Shown: piece after piece, positions 1 to 7,516 of the stretch | Position numbering within the stretch: position 1 is the stretch's first letter | How the letters are laid out: each line of letters opens with the position of its first letter | Assembly (NCBI GenBank): GCA_030621515.1 | Contig: JAUXHN010000025.1 | Span: 1 to 33,602, forward strand | DNA length: 33,602 bases | Direction: 5' to 3' | Origin: Deltaproteobacteria bacterium | GTDB lineage: Bacteria; Myxococcota_A; Polyangia; JAAYKL01 | Translations under genes and position numbers: made by a program | Notes under the pieces: model-generated | Told to the model about the DNA's origin: nothing | What the model saw: the letters and a program-made list of their open reading frames with translations, nothing else | Databases searched by the model: none

Positions 1-639
1 CATGAGCCCTGACCCCAGCGGGAATGATTGCTCCACGGCTACCAGGATGGTCATGGGGCTCCCGCTCAGGTTGGGATAGGCTATCCGGCCGCTGCCGGAA
101 AGCAGACATGAGGTGTCGGCGCAGTCGGTTATATAGTTGATGGCGATGGACGGCCCGCTCAGGGCCTCCACCTCCAGATTCTCACCGTCGGGAACGTTCA
201 CCTCGAACCAGATCGTGCCTCCTCCCGCAGTCGTACACCCCGGAAGGCTGTCGTCGAAGGAGTCGGCCACAAAGTTGGACCAGTCATCGAGGAAATTGTA
301 GAACGCCGGCGAGTCGGGAACCACTATGGGATTGCCGCAAGTTGCCCCCAGCCCCGTGTCGGTATCAGTATCCGTGTCGGTATCAGTATCCGTGTCGGTA
401 TCAGTATCCGTATCGGTATCAGTATCCGTGTCGGAATCCGTGTCCGTGTCGGTGTCGGAATCCGTGTCGGTGTCGGAATCCGTGTCAGAATCTGTATCAC
501 TGTCCGTATCGGAATCGGAATCCGTGTCATTTCCGGCGTCGTCATCGTCGTCACGAGCGTCAATGCTCTCGGCACAGGACGATAACGCCCAGACCATGGC
601 CGATCCGATAAACAAATGTAAAAAAAATCTTTGCAACAT
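1..639 (-). CDS. Surface lipoprotein with Asp-Ser/Thr linker, C-terminus outside window
   Basis: This is a predicted secreted lipoprotein; only its first 213 codons are in the window and the frame is still open at base 1. The ATG at 639 is preceded by AAAGGAG seven bases upstream. A signal peptide ends in a lipobox (ALSSC, Cys22), followed by an acidic stretch and then 58 residues of alternating Asp with Ser or Thr. After the linker comes a globular part containing the line GTIWFEVNVP, the same signature repeated six times in the next gene (732-3893), so the two are paralogues. The repeated module resembles bacterial pre-peptidase C-terminal (PPC-like) beta domains, which is inference from pattern only. 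The position after Cys22 is Ala, so by the E. coli Lol rule it would go to the outer membrane. No enzymatic motif is visible. It is probably co-directional with the paralogue 92 bases upstream. Confidence 0.8.
   Translation of the reverse strand, partial: MLQRFFLHLFIGSAMVWALSSCAESIDARDDDDDAGNDTDSDSDTDSDTDSDTDSDTDTDSDTDTDTDSDTDTDTDTDTDTDTDTDTDTDTDTDTGLGATCGNPIVVPDSPAFYNFLDDWSNFVADSFDDSLPGCTTAGGGTIWFEVNVPDGENLEVEALSGPSIAINYITDCADTSCLLSGSGRIAYPNLSGSPMTILVAVEQSFPLGSGLM
355..528 (-). repeat. Hexanucleotide coding repeat, (Asp-Ser/Thr)29 linker
   Basis: This is a 174-base tract with a 6-base period, read on the minus strand as 58 residues of alternating Asp with Ser or Thr. Synonymous codons are mixed (GAT/GAC; ACA/ACC/ACG; TCC/TCT/AGT), so units are similar but not identical. 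It is the longest of seven such tracts in the window. Confidence 0.9.
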
Positions 640-731
640 GCCAGGGCTCCTTTGTCTTATGCATTCACCAAATATCAGAGTGTATCCGAATGTTATTTTG
701 CCATATCATAGATATTCATTGTTAGAAAAAA

Positions 732-3700
732 TTAAATTCTGGAAAACCAGACATGCAGGTCATCAGTGATGATCGGATCGTCATTGGAAAATAACAGATG
801 CTCATCGAAGTTCCCCTGAATACCGACGGATGCGGTGGCACCGTTATCCGCGCTGTCCCCGATTGACATATTGTCATAACAAAAATGGATCAGGCCTGTG
901 TTTCCATCAATGACCACGGTGAAAACATATTCGCCGAGCCCGGAACTCGCCCACGGGGGGGCATTCCACTCGACGGTGAATATGCTGCCGCCCGACTGTG
1001 CGTAAACCCCGGCGGGATTCGCCGCGCCGGGATACAGGTCATCCCAAAAGGGCGAGACGATCGGCGGATCGTGGCCGAATATACTTTCATAGGGGATGGT
1101 TCCACCCGAGGGCTCCGCGCTGGGGGTGGGGCCGAAAGTGATCTGTCCGTTCGCCCCTACCCACATGGAGTCGTGCGTATTTCCGAAGAAAGGAAAGTCG
1201 AATCCCAGGCTGACGAGGACGCTGTCCGTGTCGGTGAGCCCCAGGTTGTTGGCGGGGGTGATTATATCCTGACAGATGGACAGATCGGAATCCGTGGCCC
1301 CGAAATACCAGCCGGTCAAAGAGGACGGGCCGGTGGACGGAAACATGGTGGATGGAGGTGTGGTCGCTTCGAAGCTGACGTTGAGCGGGCCCGTCGATAC
1401 TCCGTTTCCCTCCACTGCCACCCAGACAACGGTCGCTGACGCCGTGTCCGCGTTGTACCAGCCGGCCGCAGGTCCACAAGAGCGTATGCAATCGGTACCG
1501 ACGCACGAACTCTTGATCACGATTTCCGTCTCGGTTCCTCCCGTGTCCTCCACCAAAAGGAAGCTGGCGGCCGGAACGGATATCTCGAACCACACCTCAG
1601 AGCCGGATCCCATGGTCGGCGCGCAGCCGGGGCTCCCGGTGAAGCCGTTGGAGAAGGTCGAGAGATCTCCGGTCCACACGTAGGGTCCCAGCCCGAGATC
1701 CGGCACCGTGTGGGCGTTGGTACAGAAGTCGAATGGGATAGCGGGCTCGACGTCGATCTCCACGTCGAGGTCGGCGAGGTTGTCCAGGGGATCCTCGGCC
1801 TTGACGACCGCGTAGACCGTCGCGGCGGAGGTTCCGTCATTGTGCCAGGCGGCGTGCTCCGGTTCATTGGAGCCGGCAATACAACCGACAACCGGGCAGG
1901 AATCGGCGATGTACACGGCGGCCTCGGTCGACGAAGTTTCCCCCACGAAGATCGCCTCGTTCGGAGGCACGCTCACCTCGAACCAGATATCGCTGCCGGC
2001 GGCCGCGGCGCACGAGGGATCGAACCGCCACGCCGGGTTGTAACCGGAAAGGTTCAGGGTCTGGGAATAGGGGAAAGACACCGCGTGGGCTGTGGTGCAC
2101 GCGTCCCCCGGTCCGATGGGTTGAGACGAGAAAGTCAGATCGATGACGCCCGATGGGGCCGGATCCACGGCCTCCAGGGCGATCATGACAGTTGCCGTCG
2201 TCGCCGGATCTTCATTGGGAAAAGACAAGGTTCCGGCGCCCCAAAAAGGACAGACCGAGGTATCGGCGCATCCGTCGACCACGTGCAGGACCGTGGGTGG
2301 GCCGGTTGCTATCAGGTTGTCGGTCACGGTCAGGATGGAGCTCGCGGGGATGATCACCTCGAACCAGACGTCGGGGCCGTTCGCCACAGCGCAACCGCTG
2401 GTGATATCGAGGGTCAGGGTGTCGCCGTAATCCGACCAGAGGCCGGACCAGGTGTCGCTTCCCGCGCTGACGTCCAGCGACGTGATCGGGAAGGTGCAGA
2501 AATCGCCCGCTGTTGGAGAATGCAGGGAAAACTCGAATTGGGCGTCGGTGAGATCCTCTGTGATGCTCATGGCTCCCGTCGCCACCAGGATCACCTGATC
2601 CGAGCCGGTCGAGTTGTGCCATGAAAGGGCTTCCGGATCGGGAGCGGCGGCATAACTCCATACAACGGGAGATCCCGTGCAATCGCCCAGGGCGGCGATG
2701 AACGCGTTCGCGGTGCCGGCAACCTTGCTCACCGAGAGGACCTGGTTGTCGCTCACCGTTATCTGGTGCCATACATCCGGCCCCGTGGCGCCCGTGCAAA
2801 CAGGACAGGTGGGGGTGAGCAGCGGGTTCAAGTCGGACCACGTGTACGTGGGCGTCATCATTGTCCCGTCGGTGGGGATGGCGTCCGGGCACGCGTCGCC
2901 CTCCGGAAGATCCGTCAGGGTCACAGTAACCTCGAACTCGCCGGTGCTCATGTGGTCGTAGTTCTGAATGAATGCATACACGGTCACATCCAGAAGGGTG
3001 TCGTTGGCGTGGGTCACGGAGCTCCCAACGTGGTTGTCATTGGACACCGGGCACGAGATGCAATCCTGCGAGTAACCCAGGTGAAACGAGTAGTCCGGAC
3101 TCCCCGCATGGAAGGTCAGAAGGGTCTGCGCGGGAACGGTGATCTCGAACCAGATGTCCTGCCCGAGGGAGTAGACACTCCCGCACCCCGAGGGCATCGG
3201 GTTGATCTGAAAATCCGTGACGGCGAAGGTTTCGGTCTGAGGGGTTGTGACGGTCACCAGGTTCAGTACAAACGGATCGATGCAGGTTTCCCCGTGTCGC
3301 TCGTAGCGATCGAAGGTCAGCTCGAAGGGCGCGGAGGCGAAGGGGATGTCTGCCTCGACGGCGATTATCACGGTCTCGTCGGCCAGGGCGGCGTTGTAGT
3401 GCAGAACGCTGCTTGTGTCGGACACAATGCCCGATCCGAGACATTCATCGGCCGAGCAATCACTCAGGAAGTTGACGTAGTGAATCTGATCCGACTCTAC
3501 CGAGAGATATTCTCCGGCCGGTACGGCAATGTCGAACCAGACCGTGTTGCCCTCATCGTCGTCGCAGTTGGGCATGCCGCCGTCGAAGTTGTCTTCCTGA
3601 AAATACATCCAGTCGCTGGAGAAGACGAACCCGGGCGGATCGTCCGGAACGATGATCGGATCGGAACACTCCCAGCCGCCGCCCGGATCTCCATCGTTCG

Positions 3701-3893
3701 CGCCCGCGTCCGGCTCGGTATCCGTATCGGTGTCGGAATCGGTGTCGATGTCGGTGTCGGTGTCGGTGTCCGTGTCGGTATCGCCATCCGAGTTCGAGTC
3801 GTCGTCCCGATGGTCATTGCCTTCGATGCAGGAAACCTGCGTGGCCGCCGCCAGGAGAAGCAATAAGAGATAAATCCATGTGGATGACCGCAT
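732..3893 (-). CDS. Large lipoprotein with six repeated beta domains and a nidogen-like C-terminal domain
   Basis: Predicted 1053-residue outer-membrane lipoprotein. The frame extends to an ATG at 3932, but the ATG at 3893 has AAGGA six bases upstream and begins a clean signal peptide ending at Cys22 (QVSC), so 3893 is chosen. A linker of alternating Asp/Thr follows (about residues 36-59). Next come about six modules of 110-125 residues, each centred on a line like DIWFEVSVPA and usually holding paired cysteines. The last 190 residues differ: a pattern of FFG, GANGQITFG, PFWDDL, VEWN and GLIHFCYDN resembles nidogen-like extracellular domains, a pattern-based call. No catalytic residues are recognised; adhesion or a structural surface role is inference. 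It is flanked by an acyltransferase gene 48 bases upstream and a paralogue downstream. Confidence 0.85.
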   Translation of the reverse strand: MRSSTWIYLLLLLLAAATQVSCIEGNDHRDDDSNSDGDTDTDTDTDTDIDTDSDTDTDTEPDAGANDGDPGGGWECSDPIIVPDDPPGFVFSSDWMYFQEDNFDGGMPNCDDDEGNTVWFDIAVPAGEYLSVESDQIHYVNFLSDCSADECLGSGIVSDTSSVLHYNAALADETVIIAVEADIPFASAPFELTFDRYERHGETCIDPFVLNLVTVTTPQTETFAVTDFQINPMPSGCGSVYSLGQDIWFEITVPAQTLLTFHAGSPDYSFHLGYSQDCISCPVSNDNHVGSSVTHANDTLLDVTVYAFIQNYDHMSTGEFEVTVTLTDLPEGDACPDAIPTDGTMMTPTYTWSDLNPLLTPTCPVCTGATGPDVWHQITVSDNQVLSVSKVAGTANAFIAALGDCTGSPVVWSYAAAPDPEALSWHNSTGSDQVILVATGAMSITEDLTDAQFEFSLHSPTAGDFCTFPITSLDVSAGSDTWSGLWSDYGDTLTLDITSGCAVANGPDVWFEVIIPASSILTVTDNLIATGPPTVLHVVDGCADTSVCPFWGAGTLSFPNEDPATTATVMIALEAVDPAPSGVIDLTFSSQPIGPGDACTTAHAVSFPYSQTLNLSGYNPAWRFDPSCAAAAGSDIWFEVSVPPNEAIFVGETSSTEAAVYIADSCPVVGCIAGSNEPEHAAWHNDGTSAATVYAVVKAEDPLDNLADLDVEIDVEPAIPFDFCTNAHTVPDLGLGPYVWTGDLSTFSNGFTGSPGCAPTMGSGSEVWFEISVPAASFLLVEDTGGTETEIVIKSSCVGTDCIRSCGPAAGWYNADTASATVVWVAVEGNGVSTGPLNVSFEATTPPSTMFPSTGPSSLTGWYFGATDSDLSICQDIITPANNLGLTDTDSVLVSLGFDFPFFGNTHDSMWVGANGQITFGPTPSAEPSGGTIPYESIFGHDPPIVSPFWDDLYPGAANPAGVYAQSGGSIFTVEWNAPPWASSGLGEYVFTVVIDGNTGLIHFCYDNMSIGDSADNGATASVGIQGNFDEHLLFSNDDPIITDDLHVWFSRI
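3717..3788 (-). repeat. Hexanucleotide coding repeat, Asp-Thr linker
   Basis: A 72-base tract on the minus strand encodes 24 residues, mainly Asp-Thr pairs with single Gly, Ile and Ser substitutions. It lies 14 residues after the lipidated cysteine of the large lipoprotein. Confidence 0.88.
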
Positions 3894-3941
3894 TTGACGT
3901 CCTTCACGAATCTTCGATCGCGATCCCGACATTGGGACATT

Positions 3942-4835
3942 CTAGTCCCAGTACTTGAAAAAATTGTACCATTGCTCCGGATATCTTCGAACCATCGATT
4001 CCAACCGGTCGAAACACTCCTGTGCGACGGCCTTCATCGTGGCTTCGCGCTCGCTTCGTTTCGAGAGATCCACGTTGATGGGGCTAAGCGCGACGAAGCG
4101 ATAGGCCAGCTTGCCCACCCTGATTCCGAAGATGGGGATAAGTGGCGCCTTTGAGAGTCCGGAGAGCACGTACGGTCCTTTTGGAACGCGACATTCATGT
4201 CCCATGAAGCTCACATTAAGGTGCTGCTGGTCCTCGTCGAAGAGCCGATCTCCGGAGATTGCCACCAGCTCCCCTTTGCGCAGAGCCTTCATCACCTCCA
4301 TGACCCCCATGTCCCTCTCCTTCTGAACGATGACCACCTTCACCCGGCCGGCCTCGAGCTGCGCCCGCTGGAGGGCTTCTACCTGCTCCCCCGCGTACTT
4401 CCCGATGATCAGGGTGATGGGCACGTCGTATTTCTTGAGGCAATGGACGGCCACCTCCCAGTTTCCCAGGTGCGCCATCCACAGGATCGCCGGGCGCCGC
4501 TCCTTCGCCGCGTCGGTCAACGATTCCAGCCCCTCGTGGGTGAGACTGAACCGATCCTGCCGACCGCTCTCGATGAGGAAACGGTCCAGGAAAACCGTGG
4601 TGAAGCTCTTGAACTGATTCCAGGCCATCTTTTTCCAGGTGGAACGATCTGCGTCCGGGTGCATCGCGCGATAGAAATCGATGGAGGACTTCACCTCCCG
4701 GCGGTGAAAAACATAGTAGTAGAAAACTATGAATCGCGCGAACAGAGACACGAACCAGTATCCGAAAATCCGGTAGAAGATCCCGATGATTCTGTAACCG
4801 AACCTGGATCCTCGGGGTGTTTCATCGGAGTTCAT
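3942..4835 (-). CDS. LpxL/HtrB-family lysophospholipid acyltransferase
   Basis: This is a probable membrane-associated acyltransferase of the lipid A biosynthesis (LpxL/LpxM/HtrB) family, which adds a secondary acyl chain to a lipid A precursor at the cytoplasmic face of the inner membrane. Evidence is the length (297 residues, family about 300), an N-terminal hydrophobic stretch around residues 15-42, and the catalytic H-x4-E motif in AHLGNWEVA (His122, Glu127). The later lines ISGDRLFDED and PKGPYVLSGLSKAPLIPIF also fit the family. The frame stays open to a TTG at 4871; neither start has a strong ribosome site and the ATG at 4835 is preferred. It precedes the two large lipoprotein genes on the same strand but no functional link is evident. 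The actual acceptor and acyl chain cannot be told; other lipids such as ornithine lipids are possible. Confidence 0.85.
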   Translation of the reverse strand: MNSDETPRGSRFGYRIIGIFYRIFGYWFVSLFARFIVFYYYVFHRREVKSSIDFYRAMHPDADRSTWKKMAWNQFKSFTTVFLDRFLIESGRQDRFSLTHEGLESLTDAAKERRPAILWMAHLGNWEVAVHCLKKYDVPITLIIGKYAGEQVEALQRAQLEAGRVKVVIVQKERDMGVMEVMKALRKGELVAISGDRLFDEDQQHLNVSFMGHECRVPKGPYVLSGLSKAPLIPIFGIRVGKLAYRFVALSPINVDLSKRSEREATMKAVAQECFDRLESMVRRYPEQWYNFFKYWD

Positions 4836-4959
4836 GTGGGGGAATATAGTGGCGACCGGTGATCCCCGCAACCATGAGATGGGATAGGGTCTTCAAGGTT
4901 ATATTTGTAAGACTATTTTTCGGTGCGACAGGTAGTCGCGGATCTCCCTGAACCCGGGG

Positions 4960-6633
4960 CTACTCGAGGGGGTTGATGGTCGCGGTTCCGGTGCCGCCGA
5001 GGTAGGCGTAGCTATCGTCGTCGTCGTAGCCGACCACGATCACGGCGATGCCCTCGTCGCCGGCAAAGGTATGGACCCCGTCCGCGATCGAAACCCGCGC
5101 CACCTCGTGGTCGTTGCCCACCGGGATGAACTCGGCGTTGTCGATCGGCGCGCCGTCCACCAGGACTTCGATGCCGGCAGGACGGACCACGGTGACCACG
5201 TCGTACATCCAGTGCTCGGGCACGAGCAGCACGTAGCGATCGAGGTACTGCTCCACCGGCGAGATCTGCACCTGGGAGGGATCGCCCAGAGTGGGCTCCA
5301 CATTTGGGTTGACCTGAGACGACCCGGTCATGTAGTTGCACACGCCGATCGGCTTGTCCGCCGTGATGTAGAAGTCGCCGGGATCGTCCATCGTGCCGTT
5401 GACGAACGCCTCCCAGACCTCCCCCTGGTTCAGCGTCACCGCCACCGAGGGCAGGCCGGTCACGGCGAATGAAGCATCGAACTCGATAGTGGTGCCGTCC
5501 TCACTGGCCACGATCTGCCACAGGGTCGACTCGATCGGCGAGAGCGTGGAGCGCACCGGCATCCGGGCGGCCACGAACTCCCGGCCCCACTTCTGTACGC
5601 CGGTCAGCTGCTCGTGCAGGTGGTCGCATGCGCTGGAACCCAGCGGGATCGTCGTTCAGGTGTTGCCGCTGAACACCGCGATCGGGTGATCTTCGTCCGA
5701 GGTAATCCTTGTTCCCGTCAGGCTCTGGTTGGAGATCGCGACCTCGAACTGGGCCACGTCCCCCTGGTTCATGGTGACATTGAACGGCACGCCGGGCGAC
5801 CCGGCCGGGATGTTCACGGCCGAAACCGTGCTAACGCTCGGGGTGACCTCGATTACGGTGCCGTCCTCGGCCGCGATCACGGTCGCATAGACGTCCTGGG
5901 CATCGTTGATCTTCTCGGCGCCGAACACGTAGTGGATCGAGTCCCAGGCCCAGACCTGGTACAGCAGGGTGGCGTCCGAGGTGTACGACTCGTCGGCCTC
6001 GTAGGGGTTGACCTGGTAGGCCACGATCGGCACGTCCGAAGTGATGCGGTAGGCCCCGCCGCTGTGGAAGCCGCTGCCGTTGACGTGCTTGTCCGGAACC
6101 GTGAATATATGCAGGTTCATCGGGTCGATCGCGACCGGTCCGCCGTTGACGGCGGCGGTCCAGGTGGCGCCGACCTTCTCCTCCACGACCACATTGGCCA
6201 CGCTGCCGAGCTGCACGTTGGAGACGAAGATCGCGTACTGGTCGGTGTCGTAGGAGATCACCAGGTCCGAGTCGATCGCGTAAAACAGGCAACCCACCGA
6301 GGAGTGCCCCTGCTCGGCCTCCTCACAGGTCTCTGGGATGGCGTGGAGATCCCCGTCGTAGACGCACTCGCCGTCAACGCACTTGTACGGATCCTCACAG
6401 GTCTCCACATACTCACTCTCGTTGTCGGGACCGATGCACTCGTGGACGTCGTCGCCCACGCAGAACATCTCGCCCACGGTGCAGTCGGAATCGGAATCGC
6501 TGTCCGTATCCGTATCTGTGTCCGTGTCGCCGCCGGTGTCATCGCCCGACTCGGTTCTGGCGGCGGAAGAACAACCCCCGAAGCCAGAACAAAGCACCGA
6601 GAAAATCATGATCAGGATGAGTCTGATGGCCAT
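4960..6633 (-). CDS. IgGFc-binding-domain lipoprotein interrupted by one in-frame TGA
   Basis: Reading through one TGA (5658-5656) gives a continuous 557-residue protein. Start: GGAGG five bases before the ATG at 6633. The signal peptide ends at Cys21 (GFGGC), then an Asp-Thr/Ser linker (36-50), then a small Cys-rich region (about 51-91), then a domain that looks like the IgGFc-binding N-terminal domain found in many deltaproteobacterial lipoproteins. Lines such as YRITSDVPIVAYQVNP and, after the stop, SSACDHLHEQL and WGREFVAA are typical. In that family a cysteine usually sits just before the CDH motif, in a context like FSG-x-x-Cys; here the text reads FSGNT-stop-TTIPLGSSACDH, so TGA occupies the cysteine position. 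The 231 codons after it are open and family-like. Alternatives are nonsense mutation (pseudogene), sequencing error, readthrough, or selenocysteine. Its role, possibly adhesion, is unknown. Confidence 0.8.
5631..5658 (-). other. In-frame TGA followed by SECIS-like hairpin (candidate)
   Basis: On the minus strand the TGA at 5658-5656 is followed by a perfect 6-bp stem, CGCTGG pairing with CCAGCG (5645-5640 with 5636-5631), closing a three-base loop GTT (5639-5637). The first loop base is a G and lies 17 bases after the TGA, leaving 16 between. Bacterial SECIS elements are known to be short hairpins just downstream of UGA with a G at the start of the apical loop, and this fits at the near edge of the allowed spacing. 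GC-rich coding DNA makes such hairpins by chance, so this is only a candidate. Confidence 0.3.
6484..6528 (-). repeat. Hexanucleotide coding repeat, Asp-Thr/Ser linker
   Basis: A 45-base tract encodes 15 residues of alternating Asp with Thr, then Ser, directly after the N-terminus of the IgGFc-domain lipoprotein. It is the shortest of the seven linker tracts. Confidence 0.85.
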
Positions 6634-6797
6634 CTTATCCTCCGATTCGATTCATGAAATATTGTCGCATACATTATTGACCCTCGACACTGTTTAAACC
6701 AGCTCTTCGAAAGGGGGATTGTTCCTCTCCTTTTCTCCGGTGCCTCTTACCGATCAATGATAGGATAATCTCACGTTCAAAACGAAAGGGTTGGGGA

Positions 6798-7472
6798 ATG
6801 AGGTACTTGCTTTTGATGGTGCTGGCGGTCGCGCTGGTCTGCGCCGGGTGTGGTAACGATAGTCGCGGGGCTGGGGGAAGCGATTCGGATTCGGACACCG
6901 ATATGGATACAGACTCGGATACAGACACCGACACGGACACAGATACCGACACAGATTCAGATACCGACACCGATACAGATTCAGATACCGACACCGATAC
7001 CGACACAGACACCGATACCGACAGCAGCAGTGATTGCATTGCCTGCACTGCCTCACCCGCAGGCAGCTGTGCCTACAATGCAGTCGCGGTCGGCCACTAT
7101 CAGGGCGGCAATCGAACTGTCTGCATCGAAACGGGAGACGGCTCGTCGTTCTCGCTGGCTCTGCTGAGTTACGAGGTGACCGATTGGACCGTAATTGGTG
7201 CGACTTCTCGGATATCAGAAATCGCAGTGTACGGGTACGATGGTATTGGGACGATCAACGGCAACGGAGGGATCACTACCACCACATGGTTGGAAGGCAG
7301 CGCCGGTTGCAGCCCCTACATCTATTCGACCACTATGAGCGATTGCAACGGCCACCTGGACTTCGCGAGCTGTGTTTTTGGCGTGAGCCCATCCAACGTG
7401 TGCCACATGGAGATCGGCCTGCCGGATGCTTGCGGCTATCCATCATACTCTTGCTTGGGGATCGATCCCTGA
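6798..7472 (+). CDS. Small lipoprotein with long Asp-Thr linker, unknown domain
   Basis: Predicted 224-residue lipoprotein. The signal peptide ends at Cys18 (VCAGC). A 48-residue linker of Asp with Thr or Ser follows (28-75), then a compact Cys-rich domain of about 145 residues. This domain has at least eight cysteines (CIACTASPAGSC, VCIETG, GCSPY, SDCNGH, SCVFG, VCHMEI, ACGYPSYSC), suggesting disulfides in the periplasm or at the surface. I do not recognise the domain. A purine-rich AAAGGG lies nine bases before the ATG. The gene is divergent from the IgGFc lipoprotein across a 164-base spacer and convergent with the VWA lipoprotein, 44 bases away. Confidence 0.82.
   Translation: MRYLLLMVLAVALVCAGCGNDSRGAGGSDSDSDTDMDTDSDTDTDTDTDTDTDSDTDTDTDSDTDTDTDTDTDTDSSSDCIACTASPAGSCAYNAVAVGHYQGGNRTVCIETGDGSSFSLALLSYEVTDWTVIGATSRISEIAVYGYDGIGTINGNGGITTTTWLEGSAGCSPYIYSTTMSDCNGHLDFASCVFGVSPSNVCHMEIGLPDACGYPSYSCLGIDP
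6879..7022 (+). repeat. Hexanucleotide coding repeat, (Ser/Thr-Asp)24 linker
   Basis: A 144-base tract of period 6 encodes 24 Ser/Thr-Asp pairs (one Met-Asp). Codons alternate between GAT/GAC and between ACA/ACC/ACG/TCG/TCA, so the peptide pattern is stricter than the DNA pattern. Confidence 0.9.
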
Positions 7473-7516
7473 CATTCAGGGTTTTGTCTCATAGGGGAGT
7501 TAGGGGTTCAAAGAAA

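Noticed and set aside
355-528. CRISPR-like periodic repeat
   Set aside because: The period is 6 bases with no spacers and the tract is coding; the same type recurs inside other lipoprotein genes.
326-769. Plus-strand ORFs rich in alternating Val-Ser (also around 3652 and 6383, and minus-strand ones near 6674 and 32046)
   Set aside because: They are antisense or out-of-frame readings of the Asp-Ser/Thr hexanucleotide tracts, which leave several frames free of stops.
2766-3866. Long plus-strand ORF of 366 codons
   Set aside because: Antisense to the large lipoprotein; composition is Gly/Arg/Val-rich with no recognisable domain or signal, as expected for a shadow frame in GC-rich DNA.
4925-4939. 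GCGAC/GTCGC hairpin downstream of the IgGFc-type gene as a terminator
   Set aside because: Only a 5-bp stem and an A-run rather than a T-run follows on the minus strand.
5575-5655. Frameshift as the cause of the split IgGFc-type gene
   Set aside because: Codon counts across the gap keep the same frame and family-like residues follow the TGA directly, so a single in-frame stop explains it without an indel.
5614-6657. Plus-strand ORF of 347 codons opposite the IgGFc-type gene
   Set aside because: Antisense frame without ribosome site or known motifs; the minus frame has signal peptide, linker and family lines.
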